Source: Nitrososphaerales archaeon TH5896
GTDB lineage: Archaea > Thermoproteota > Nitrososphaeria > Nitrososphaerales > Nitrososphaeraceae
Direction of reading: 5' to 3'
NCBI GenBank assembly: GCA_014523625.1
Contig: JAATVP010000152.1
Span: 1-19,820, forward strand
Length of the DNA stretch: 19,820 nucleotides
Shown here piece by piece: positions 7,688-13,917 of the stretch; the stretch's first letter is position 1; each line of letters starts with the position of its first letter. The position numbers were made by a program, and so were the translations under genes. The notes below the pieces were generated by a model. It was not told where the DNA came from, searched no databases, and worked only from the letters and a program-made list of their open reading frames with translations.

Positions 7688-8490
7688 CCGAAGAGAAAGC
7701 AAGCAACCCCATTGTTTACTTCGCCGGCTCAGGACCTGGGGATCCTGACCTTATTACGGTGAAGGCAAAAAAATTGCTCTTAGAGGCCGATACGATTGTT
7801 TATTCAGGTTCACTATTAAATCCGAAATTACTAGAATGTGCGAAAAAGAATGCAAGTTTGTATGATGCTTCATTGATAGATAGAGAAAAAATTTATGAAA
7901 TATTAAGAGACGCATCTTGGGCAGGTCAACTTGTTATGAGGTTGCATGATGGGGATCCGAATATTTATGGTGCTACTAAAGAACAGGTAGATAAGCTACA
8001 GGCTGATGGAATAACTTGTAAAATGATCCCTGGAGTTACTTCCCTTCTAGGAGCTGCCGCATCGTTGAATATGGAATTAACGCTACCTGGGAACACTCAG
8101 ACGATAATTATTACTAGAGCAGAGCTTAGAACCCCTGTCCCTGAAAAAGAGAAGATCTCCCAACTTGCATCACATGGCTCAACTATGGCCTTTTATCTAA
8201 GTGTTCACTTGATTAAGGAAATAGTTCGACAGTTATTGCAAGGTGGGGCATATACTAATGATACTCCTGCTGCCGTCGTTTACAAAGCTACTTGGGAGGA
8301 TGAGGTCATTATAACTGGGAATTTGGCAGACATTGCTTACAAAACCCAAAATGCACGCATAACCAAGACTGCGTTATTTATAGTTGGTAACGTGGTCAAA
8401 CCAAGGGGTTACCAATTTTCCAAGGTCTATGACCCAGACTTCAGCCATGGCTACAGACGAGCTTCAATGGAACCCAAGCTTGACCATTAA
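7684..8490 (+). CDS. cbiF: Cobalt-precorrin-4 C11-methyltransferase
   Basis: CbiF methylates C11 of cobalt-precorrin-4 with SAM. The 268-residue protein shows the tetrapyrrole methylase blocks in order: FAGSGPGDPDLITVKAKKLL (13-32), VYSGSLLNP (39-47), which marks the CobM/CbiF group, MRLHDGDPNIYGA (85-97), and MIPGVTSLLGAAASL. A TRAELRTPVPEKE segment in the middle is also typical of CbiF. The start is GTG at 7684, overlapping the cbiL stop in a GTGA arrangement. Behind the family core, the last 25 residues or so form a charged tail. The run ends here: the next gene is on the opposite strand, so the remaining cobalamin genes must lie elsewhere. Confidence 0.92.
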   Translation: MTEEKASNPIVYFAGSGPGDPDLITVKAKKLLLEADTIVYSGSLLNPKLLECAKKNASLYDASLIDREKIYEILRDASWAGQLVMRLHDGDPNIYGATKEQVDKLQADGITCKMIPGVTSLLGAAASLNMELTLPGNTQTIIITRAELRTPVPEKEKISQLASHGSTMAFYLSVHLIKEIVRQLLQGGAYTNDTPAAVVYKATWEDEVIITGNLADIAYKTQNARITKTALFIVGNVVKPRGYQFSKVYDPDFSHGYRRASMEPKLDH

Positions 8491-8536
8491 ACGATTCAAG
8501 GCAAAGGACTGTGTGCGACTATGGCACAACCCGTCT

Positions 8537-8854
8537 TCAAATCACTATTCTAGAGATCTCTTTCTGTCCAACCGTAGACCATGCACCCATCGCCATACTA
8601 GTTGCTGGTTGCTTTTGACCAGATGATTCGTCTAATTTAGTGATCTCACTTAGGATAATTTCTTTAGGATCCCATGGAGGCCACAGCATAGCTACGTACT
8701 CCCCTGTTTTGCCTGCTTCCTCTAGGCTTGCCAGCCTCATCTTCTGAGCATCAAACCCTTTCTTTCCCAGTAGATCTTTAACTTTGTCAAATAAGGCCAT
8801 TCTTCCATGTACGATGATATGGACCGTAGTGTTCTCTGGACTTGTTGCAGACAT
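8537..8854 (-). CDS. Unknown small protein
   Basis: I do not recognise this protein. The frame is open up to an ATG at 8932, but a good TATA box (8881-8886, read TTTATA on the minus strand) predicts transcription from about 8857. That favours the ATG at 8854 and a 105-residue product. It has a predicted alpha/beta start (TTVHIIVHGRMALFDKVKDLL), an aromatic-proline stretch AMLWPPWDPKEIILSEI, and no membrane segment, cysteine pair or known catalytic motif. It converges on cbiF with 46 bp between the stops and is divergent from the 8907 gene. A link to cobalamin is possible from position only. Coding likelihood is supported by the clear promoter and natural composition. Confidence 0.6.
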   Translation of the reverse strand: MSATSPENTTVHIIVHGRMALFDKVKDLLGKKGFDAQKMRLASLEEAGKTGEYVAMLWPPWDPKEIILSEITKLDESSGQKQPATSMAMGAWSTVGQKEISRIVI

Positions 8855-8878
8855 GATTGTAGTTGTCATGTAGGGCAA

Positions 8879-8888
8879 TGTATAAACG
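8879..8888. promoter_or_regulatory. TATA element possibly shared by divergent genes
   Basis: TATAAA at 8881-8886 reads TTTATA on the other strand. It is about 30 bp from the minus-strand ATG at 8854 and about 24 bp from the plus-strand ATG at 8907, so it could serve transcription in both directions. Confidence 0.4.
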
Positions 8889-8906
8889 TGTTTGCCAAGA
8901 AATTCA

Positions 8907-9488
8907 ATGAACACGTTGACGGCATTTGCCAATTCTTACATGGGCCTACTTTTTCCAGAAGATCTTCCCGAAAGAATAAAAGCATTTTTGGCAGGTAAAA
9001 GAGAATTTCCGTATATCTCCGCAAACGAGATCATTGGATTGTTCTACATTTTTGGAAAACAGAAAGAGATATCTTCTGGGATAGAAACAGCACAAATATT
9101 GCAATTATGCGGCAAAACCGTCCGCGATTTCGACAAGGCAATTGATCAGTATAGAACGAATGTATTTTCTATAGATTCCAATTTAACCAGAAGCAAATAC
9201 TTGAAACGACAGCTACAGATTTCCGTAGACATGAAGGAAAGATCTACATCAGAAAAACTCTACAAAGACCCAATCATTGTCACTGATTCGATCATACAGC
9301 ATATTTCATTTCATAATGAGAAATACTTCTTTCAGGTTTATGGGCCATTAAAAGAGCAGGAAGTTGTAAAAGATTTACACATGTCTCTGCTAGGCCGAGT
9401 TGTGATGGTAGGATATAATCGAGAAACTGAAAAAAGCATTCCCTTTACTCACCCACTTATCCCATTATTTACTCATTTACGCCACTGA
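8907..9488 (+). CDS. Unknown protein of about 193 residues
   Basis: I do not recognise a family. The frame opens at 8892, with ATG codons at 8907 and 8940. The 8907 start fits a short or absent leader after the TATA at 8881; 8940 would leave a 30-base leader without a clear Shine-Dalgarno. The protein appears soluble and mixed alpha/beta. It has an N-terminal MGLLFPEDLPERIKAFLAGK segment, a central basic region with many Lys and Arg residues, and a C-terminal part rich in beta-type residues (YFFQVYGPL, GRVVMVGYNR) ending in PFTHPLIPLFTHLRH. There are no cysteine motifs or membrane helices. The stop codon lies inside an inverted repeat (9469-9492). It is divergent from the 8854 gene. Confidence 0.6.
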   Translation: MNTLTAFANSYMGLLFPEDLPERIKAFLAGKREFPYISANEIIGLFYIFGKQKEISSGIETAQILQLCGKTVRDFDKAIDQYRTNVFSIDSNLTRSKYLKRQLQISVDMKERSTSEKLYKDPIIVTDSIIQHISFHNEKYFFQVYGPLKEQEVVKDLHMSLLGRVVMVGYNRETEKSIPFTHPLIPLFTHLRH

Positions 9489-9499
9489 GTAACCGGTTA
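9469..9499 (+). terminator. Inverted repeats at the end of the 8907 gene
   Basis: TTACTCA (9469-9475) pairs with TGAGTAA (9486-9492) around a 10-base loop, and the gene's stop lies within the second arm. The overlapping 10-bp palindrome TAACCGGTTA spans 9490-9499. No long T-run follows, so a terminator role is only a suggestion. Confidence 0.3.
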
Positions 9500-9574
9500 A
9501 AATCGGTGCAAGAGATGAGTTAATTGTAATAATATGAGAAACTTCTGACTCGAAAATCTTTAGTCCGCTAGGTA

Positions 9575-10630
9575 TCAATCAGGTGTCACAAGTCTAGAAA
9601 CTATTACGTCATGAGACACTTTCTGCTCGACACCTGAAATAATTGCTGATAGATTCCTTATTTCTATCATTATAAGCTTTAGCGCTGCAAGCATGATGGC
9701 AACGCTGAATACGGATCTAAAGGCACTAAAAACGCGTTTCAAACCTATGCCTTCAAAGCCTGCCTCTAATTGCATAATAATATCAATGTCGTCGGATACA
9801 TTCTGTGGAATGATTTCTCTATAAACTGTATCCCCTAATTCTGAAGCTGCCTCTGATATCTTTTCGGCGTTCATGATCCTCTGTATGGTCTCTCGCGTGA
9901 CCTTTGGGGTGGTGGTCACAATCAGCTCATTTATGTCTGTAGGGCTCAAGTTCCAATACTTGCCTCTAAGTACCGCCAAAACGTTATACGAATCTATATC
10001 CACTGAGACTACTCTCTTTATGTCTGGATCCTGTGACTCAGATTTCATGGCTTTATCAAGCGTCTTGTAGAAGACCTGATCTAGGTATATATCAAATAGT
10101 CTCAGGTCCCTTTTCTCCTTATAAGCTGCAGCTGCTTTGGAAGCCTGTTCAAAGAATTCGCTCCCTGACAGGACTGATACTGCCTCGTCAAAGTCTTGAG
10201 CAACTAGTGCTTTTACTACCAAATCTCTCCTGCCTACCAACTCTTCTGCTCGGAGGTTAATTTTTGGTAAAAGCTCCTCGTAAGACTTTCCCAAAGCCTT
10301 TCCTTTCAAGATTAATTTAAGATTCCAAGTAATATACTTTGTAAAGTAAGCATACAGAATCCCTGAACCTCCTGAGATATTTACCAATTTAGCGTGGACA
10401 TTGACAAGGTACTCGCGAAGCGCGCTCTCAGCCTTCTCAGCGGTATAGGGTTTAGGGAGTTTTGCTAGTGCATCAAGATATACCGTGTTCTTCATTCGTG
10501 TAACGAGTTCATCTATATCCCTTGATTCAGCAAGTGTATGAAGCTCATTCTTTGATAACATGCGTCCTCTCAATCCGTGGGATAAAACTGTACCAAAAAT
10601 CTTACTCGGCATACTTACAGTAGTACTCAT
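9575..10630 (-). CDS. atpC: A/V-type ATP synthase subunit C
   Basis: This 351-residue protein matches the V-ATPase AC39/archaeal subunit C family, the funnel-shaped stalk protein that connects the central rotor shaft to the membrane c-ring. Diagnostic features are the N-terminal MLSKNELHTLAESRDIDELV segment, all-helical character, KLILKGKALGKSYEELLP, DSYNVLAVLRGKYWNL (the conserved D-x-x-N-x-x-x-x-x-R), and a C-terminal IMLAALKLIMIEIRNLSAI, the usual K-x-x-E-x-x-N-L ending. Length is normal. The ATG at 10630 has GGAG about 13-16 bases upstream and a TATA-like GTTAAAATGC at 10672-10681. It stands alone, about 7 kb from atpE-atpA, so the complex is encoded from at least two transcription units. 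Its neighbours on both sides are unrelated unknown genes. Confidence 0.9.
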   Translation of the reverse strand: MSTTVSMPSKIFGTVLSHGLRGRMLSKNELHTLAESRDIDELVTRMKNTVYLDALAKLPKPYTAEKAESALREYLVNVHAKLVNISGGSGILYAYFTKYITWNLKLILKGKALGKSYEELLPKINLRAEELVGRRDLVVKALVAQDFDEAVSVLSGSEFFEQASKAAAAYKEKRDLRLFDIYLDQVFYKTLDKAMKSESQDPDIKRVVSVDIDSYNVLAVLRGKYWNLSPTDINELIVTTTPKVTRETIQRIMNAEKISEAASELGDTVYREIIPQNVSDDIDIIMQLEAGFEGIGLKRVFSAFRSVFSVAIMLAALKLIMIEIRNLSAIISGVEQKVSHDVIVSRLVTPD

Positions 10631-10775
10631 TTTAACTCAAGAATCTCCGTAAGTATTGGTATCGTGACTAGCATTTTAACATTTAGCTAACCCTTCATTA
10701 GTACGGAGAATAAGACTCATGATTAAGAATCTACTCAGGCTGAACGGAAATGACGGGAAATAACCCAATAGCTAT

Positions 10776-11036
10776 TCATTCGCTGAAAATTCTTTCCAAC
10801 TTTGAACAAATTCTTACGGAGAATGCTAGAATTACAAAATGGACTCCAAATCCTATGAGTGAGGCAATCAAAATATCTTCCGTGCTGTGGATTATCCCTA
10901 CAAAAATTGCCAGCGGAGGTAGGACTAGAACTAGGGCCATTGCCGTGCTTAACCAAAACGATTTTATTAAATCGTCTGGGGAAAGATCCTTGTTACTTTT
11001 ATAGGTAAAAACAATCCTTGTGGGCGAGGAATGCAT
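10776..11036 (-). CDS. Small two-helix membrane protein (86 residues)
   Basis: This 86-residue protein has a charged N-terminal 27 residues and two transmembrane helices at about 28-50 (LSTAMALVLVLPPLAIFVGI) and 54-76 (ILIASLIGFGVHFVILAFSV), then a short basic tail (CSKLERIF). I do not recognise a family. The downstream plus-strand protein at 11544 has the same layout and similar residues: S-x-x-x-A-L-x-x-x-x-P in helix 1, D-x-L-I-x-A-S-L at the start of helix 2, and R-x-x-S-K after it. The two are probably paralogues. The ATG at 11036 is preceded by the TATA TTTATATTT (11071-11079), and a 19-bp palindrome lies between. Other frames over this stretch are also open, but the hydrophobic pattern and the paralogy favour this one. 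Confidence 0.65.
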   Translation of the reverse strand: MHSSPTRIVFTYKSNKDLSPDDLIKSFWLSTAMALVLVLPPLAIFVGIIHSTEDILIASLIGFGVHFVILAFSVRICSKLERIFSE

Positions 11037-11053
11037 ATAATTCTTAACATAAC

Positions 11054-11079
11054 TTCGTAACTTAGCTACGAAATATAAA
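11054..11079 (-). promoter_or_regulatory. Promoter and palindromic operator of the 86-residue membrane protein
   Basis: On the minus strand the TATA box TTTATATTT (11071-11079) is directly followed by TTCGTAGCTAAGTTACGAA (11054-11072), a 19-bp palindrome with one mismatched pair. The transcription start predicted from the TATA box is near 11049, so the palindrome fills the space between box and start. Confidence 0.5.
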
Positions 11080-11478
11080 CATTGGTCATAGAACTTTTTC
11101 AGCTTTATGCTTAACTTCGTCTAAGAAAATAAAATTGAAGGTTGATGCACAAAGATAAATTTACAGCTAAGCCACTTTTCAATCAGAATGAAGAGTAATA
11201 ATAACAGATTTTTTTGTACTGAAAGGAAAAGACAAGTGTAATGGAATAGTTGCATTCAGCAGAGGCATAGTAGGTCTAGTCTGTCACAATAATGGTTTGG
11301 TGCGTTTCACCGACTTCTAGAGGACAGGGATATTCATGGACCTAATGTTATGAGCTAAATGAGACTGACCCCCGCAAGCTTCAGTCAAAGAAACCATTTA
11401 AAATACAAAATTGTAACTATCATTTGAAAAATTAGGGGTGAGTAGTTCTAATTCTATATAGTAAATCACGTGACCAGG

Positions 11479-11527
11479 CAACTTAAGGATATGAACAAAT
11501 ACATGTTCATCTCCAGGTAATAGGAGG
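11479..11527 (+). promoter_or_regulatory. Promoter, inverted repeat and RBS of the 75-residue membrane protein
   Basis: A weak TATA-like ACTTAAGGA (11481-11489) is followed by ATGAACAAATACATGTTCAT (11491-11510), which has 7-bp arms and a 6-base centre. The start predicted from the box is near 11511. A strong Shine-Dalgarno AGGAGG (11522-11527) lies 16 bases before the ATG, rather far. The RBS is unusual in a window of mostly leaderless genes. Confidence 0.4.
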
Positions 11528-11543
11528 AAGGAATTTGTAGATT

Positions 11544-11771
11544 ATGAAATGGGGGAAGGATGAATCCAATCCACTAAGCAAGACAAGACTGTTTGGAGTA
11601 AGCAGCTTAATTGCATTAATTATCGCTATTCCAGCCGTACTCGTGACTTTTTTGACGCACTATTATATTAAGGCAGACTTACTGATTACAGCGTCACTTG
11701 GCCTGTTGACTCTTTTTATTGGAATGGGAGTAGGTTACCGGGTCTCAAAGAAATTCGTTACGACGGATTAG
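11544..11771 (+). CDS. Small two-helix membrane protein (75 residues)
   Basis: This 75-residue protein has a short charged N-terminus and two transmembrane helices at about 17-38 (VSSLIALIIAIPAVLVTFLT) and 44-64 (LLITASLGLLTLFIGMGVGY), followed by a basic tail RVSKKF. It matches the 86-residue protein encoded divergently at 11036 in length, topology and several conserved positions. No family is recognised. Unlike most genes here it has a clear Shine-Dalgarno and a leader of about 33 bases, so its translation may be controlled differently from that of its paralogue. Confidence 0.65.
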   Translation: MKWGKDESNPLSKTRLFGVSSLIALIIAIPAVLVTFLTHYYIKADLLITASLGLLTLFIGMGVGYRVSKKFVTTD

Positions 11772-11937
11772 ACTAATTGAAATAATTTCTACTTCGAGAG
11801 TTTCAAAAATAAATCGAGCGTTTTAGAGCAGATAAGACATTTACAGAATACATGGAGTGGAGATGTACTCGGATTTTGAATCCAAAAAGAGTGAAATTAT
11901 AAACTTCGTTGTTATTTTTCCGACCTATTCAGACATA

Positions 11938-11951
11938 AACGCTTAAAAAGC
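11938..11951 (+). promoter_or_regulatory. TATA box of the 88-residue gene
   Basis: CGCTTAAAAAGCC (about 11939-11951) has its centre about 29 bp before the ATG at 11975, which predicts a nearly leaderless mRNA. Confidence 0.5.
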
Positions 11952-11974
11952 CAGGATTTATTATTATTCATAAT

Positions 11975-12241
11975 ATGACATTACCAAAAGGATTTGGTCA
12001 ACAACCTAAGAGTGGAGCAAAGAGGACCTATGAGGAATGGTGGGCCACTGTTCCGAACGATTTGAAGACAAAGACCAGAAAAGGGGATGAAAATAACAAA
12101 CCATTGCTAAATCAGGTTAATTATGTACTACTGCACCTCCATCTGGCAGGAAAACACGACGCAAAGCCAAGTCACGAAGAGCTGAAGGACTGGCTACACA
12201 GTGGACAAGTCGATGTTCTACGAATGACTGGAAAAAAATAG
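11975..12241 (+). CDS. Small soluble protein, unknown function (88 residues)
   Basis: This is an 88-residue basic soluble protein beginning MTLPKGFGQQPKSGAKRTYE. It has conserved-looking aromatic residues (EEWWATVPNDL), a lysine-rich centre, and a C-terminal helix-rich half (PLLNQVNYVLLHLHLAGKHD, then HEELKDWLHSGQVDVLRM). I do not recognise a named family. The WW and HEELKDWL features suggest a compact helical domain, perhaps nucleic-acid or protein binding given the positive charge. No cysteine or catalytic motif is visible. It has its own TATA box and a possible terminator, so it is a single-gene unit. Confidence 0.7.
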   Translation: MTLPKGFGQQPKSGAKRTYEEWWATVPNDLKTKTRKGDENNKPLLNQVNYVLLHLHLAGKHDAKPSHEELKDWLHSGQVDVLRMTGKK

Positions 12242-12267
12242 AGGGAAAAATACTTTCATAACTGAGC

Positions 12268-12303
12268 AAAACTTCGGTTTTTCATTTCCGATTATCTTTT
12301 TTT
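12268..12303 (+). terminator. Candidate terminator after the 88-residue gene
   Basis: AAAAC-TTCG-GTTTT (12268-12281) forms a 5-bp stem closed by a stable C(UUCG)G tetraloop, about 26 bases after the stop. It is followed by T-rich DNA with a T-run at 12297-12303. Archaeal termination depends mainly on the T-run. Confidence 0.5.
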
Positions 12304-12484
12304 CCATTTCGTTTATCTATCCTTAACCGAGTACCGTCCTCAATATTTAATCGCATGTTTTGCTCTTGAAAATATAACCTAACTCTTCATATTGTTTCCT
12401 TGTTTTTTCTAAAGCTTTTTGATGTCAGTATAAAGTAATTGAATTTTGTCCCTGACAACACATTAGGCGATTAATCCAGGAAAC

Positions 12485-12946
12485 TTATGACAAAAGTTCA
12501 TTGATACCAACCACTCGGGCGCAATATCTGCATTTCAGGACAATATTCTGTTTGTCGATAATGTCAATCGACGGCCTAATATAGTCGTCACTATTGGTAA
12601 CACACTTAAGATTTGGACACCTAAATATTCCGATGATTGAATCAGGAAGCTGAATTCTTCTCTTTTCCACAATTTTGTAATCGCTTATGATATTGATTGT
12701 GGCCGTTGGAGCGATAAGAGCGAGTTTGTCAGTTTCATCCTTTTTTAGAAATCTATCTTCAACTTTAATAATGTCTTTCTTAGCATGTTTGCTGCTTGGC
12801 ACATTTAATGCCACTGTAATTACATTGCCTTCTGCACCCGTTATATTTAATATACGCAGGACGGTTAGCGCTTTTCCTGATTCGATATGATCGATGACCG
12901 TCCCCTCTTTGATTCTTCTAACAAGGAGTTGGCTGGAATCGGACAT
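12485..12946 (-). CDS. pyrI: Aspartate carbamoyltransferase regulatory subunit
   Basis: PyrI is the non-catalytic subunit of aspartate transcarbamoylase, which controls pyrimidine synthesis by binding CTP and ATP. The 153-residue protein is full length. The nucleotide-binding domain has VRRIKEGTVIDHIESGKAL (9-27), then KKDIIKVED and LIAPTATINIISDYKIVEK (77-95). The zinc domain has Cys110, Cys115, Cys139 and Cys142 (CPNLKC and CRYC), the four ligands of the family that make the contact with PyrB. The usual partner pyrB is not next to it: on both sides are long non-coding stretches. The gene has its own TATA-like CTTTTATTC at about 12970-12978, some 29 bp before the ATG, so it would be leaderless. 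Confidence 0.93.
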   Translation of the reverse strand: MSDSSQLLVRRIKEGTVIDHIESGKALTVLRILNITGAEGNVITVALNVPSSKHAKKDIIKVEDRFLKKDETDKLALIAPTATINIISDYKIVEKRRIQLPDSIIGIFRCPNLKCVTNSDDYIRPSIDIIDKQNIVLKCRYCARVVGINELLS

Positions 12947-12997
12947 TAAGATTTCAGATACCTACTGTGAATAAAAGTATATGGGGTGGTGGGTATT

Positions 12998-13056
12998 GCA
13001 ATGAATTTGTCACGGGCCCTTCTCGGGTCCCGTGTCAGATTCATGCTAACTTTTTT
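12998..13056 (+). ncRNA. Candidate small structured RNA with T-run terminator
   Basis: CACGGGCCC (13011-13019) pairs with GGGTCCCGTG (13025-13034) with one bulged T and a TTCTC loop. Outside a 4x4 internal loop, ATGAAT (13001-13006) pairs with ATTCAT (13039-13044), and GC (12998-12999) with GC (13045-13046). A T6 run follows at 13051-13056. Upstream, AATAAAAGTATA (about 12970-12981) lies about 26 bp before the first stem base, so it could be a plus-strand TATA box, though it overlaps the likely pyrI promoter on the other strand. The region is much more GC-rich than its surroundings. It could instead be a terminator or a protein-binding site. No known RNA family is recognised. Confidence 0.4.
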
Positions 13057-13195
13057 CTAGGATATTTTCTAAATAAACCTCCAGTCCGCTTGGTGCGTTA
13101 ATTGACAAACACATCAATCAAAAAAGGCAGTGTACCTATGGAAATTAACGCTAAAGTTTGGGGAATCCCTGTTCAAAGCTGACCTTGATAGCTAG

Positions 13196-13717
13196 CTAAT
13201 TTACTTCTGCAGACTTAGCAATATTGTGACTCAATTCTCCTGCTTCAAATGGTTGATCTCGTCGGAACAAAGTGTTACTTGGTAGCCTATTACCCAGCCT
13301 GTACACCCATTCTTTCCCTTTCTTTATCCTTGTGAGTTTTCCTTTCTCAGAATATCTCGAAAGGTATGTGGAGATAATGCTCAATTGTATTGGCTCGACA
13401 TACTCTGCTTCGAACATTTCTTGAATGTCTGATGAAGTGAAAGCGTTTGAACTAAACTTGTTTGCAACAACATTCCAGATCTTGTCTCCTACCGAAATAG
13501 GCCGATTCTCATCCGTCCTGCTATTTGAGCCTGAATAGTAATCACCTTCTCCACGACTGTTTCCTTCAGAGTTCCTTGTCTTCCCATCTATCATACTCAT
13601 GAATTCGTATAGTTTTAGAATCTTTGTTTTTGATATGCTACCTTCTAAGGAAAGGTTATATTTGCCTCCCTCCTCGTCTTCCAATTCTATCTTTATCTTC
13701 TTCTTTCCTTGGTTCAA
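13196..13717 (-). CDS. Winged-helix protein of unknown function
   Basis: This 173-residue protein has three parts. Residues 1-45 are a beta-strand/helix unit (KKIKIELEDEEGGKYNLSLE, then SKTKILKLYEFMSMID). Residues 46-75 are a Gly/Ser/Asn-rich linker. Residues 76-145 look like a winged helix (VGDKIWNVVANKF, FTSSDIQEMFEAEY, PIQLSIISTYLSRYSEKGKL, then a wing hairpin TRIKKGKEWVYRL). This arrangement suggests a DNA-binding regulator or chromatin-type protein; I cannot name the family. The start is TTG at 13717: an in-frame stop lies shortly upstream and the KIKIELEDEEG segment needs it. A perfect 12-bp palindrome lies between its TATA box and start, so autoregulation is plausible. It is divergent from cutA. 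Confidence 0.7.
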   Translation of the reverse strand: MNQGKKKIKIELEDEEGGKYNLSLEGSISKTKILKLYEFMSMIDGKTRNSEGNSRGEGDYYSGSNSRTDENRPISVGDKIWNVVANKFSSNAFTSSDIQEMFEAEYVEPIQLSIISTYLSRYSEKGKLTRIKKGKEWVYRLGNRLPSNTLFRRDQPFEAGELSHNIAKSAEVN

Positions 13718-13741
13718 TTTCTGGAATAGACTACAAATTCA

Positions 13742-13765
13742 TGATTCGAATCAAATACTTAAGGC
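13742..13765 (-). promoter_or_regulatory. Winged-helix gene promoter with 12-bp palindrome
   Basis: On the minus strand a TATA-like CTTAAGTATTT (about 13754-13764) is followed directly by the perfect palindrome TGATTCGAATCA (13742-13753). The predicted start is near 13732 and the TTG start codon is at 13717. The palindrome is therefore placed as an operator. Confidence 0.5.
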
Positions 13766-13878
13766 AAGAAGTCACAGCATTTGTGACTAAAAGATTAGCT
13801 TTAGTTAGCTAACCTATTCAGAACGAGCTGGCATTTAATAATATTACCAAATCACATAACTTGCAACAAGAAGTAGCG

Positions 13879-13901
13879 TATATAAGATAACGTTACGTTA
13901 T
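13879..13901 (+). promoter_or_regulatory. cutA promoter with 15-bp palindrome
   Basis: The TATA box TATATAAG (about 13879-13886) is followed at once by the perfect palindrome ATAACGTTACGTTAT (13887-13901). The transcription start predicted from the box is near 13908, ten bases before the ATG. A metal-responsive repressor would be a natural ligand, but none is identified. Confidence 0.55.
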
Positions 13902-13917
13902 TTTCAGAAGCATTGTT

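Larger units (their letters stand above)
11037..11543. other. 507-bp intergenic region between the paralogous membrane genes
   Basis: No convincing gene is visible. The region holds the two outward promoters with their inverted repeats. In its middle, at 11191-11319, is a stretch of about 42 codons open on the plus strand without a good start codon, ending TAG, whose translation includes GIVAFSRGIVGLVCHNNG. It could be a gene remnant or chance. No tRNA or hairpin-plus-T-run was found. Confidence 0.5.

Noticed and set aside
10735..11004. Alternative frames over the 86-residue membrane protein on both strands
   Set aside because: They lack the two-helix pattern, the matched promoter and the similarity to the 11544 protein.
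11191..11319. Open stretch of about 42 codons on the plus strand with protein-like translation (GIVAFSRGIVGLVCHNNG)
   Set aside because: No ATG, GTG or TTG start precedes the protein-like part, no promoter or RBS is clear, and length is within chance; kept only as a note on the gap.
13804..13813. 10-bp palindrome GTTAGCTAAC in the cutA/winged-helix spacer
   Set aside because: Short and AT-rich, not placed at a promoter element; GCTA-type palindromes recur in this window without pattern.
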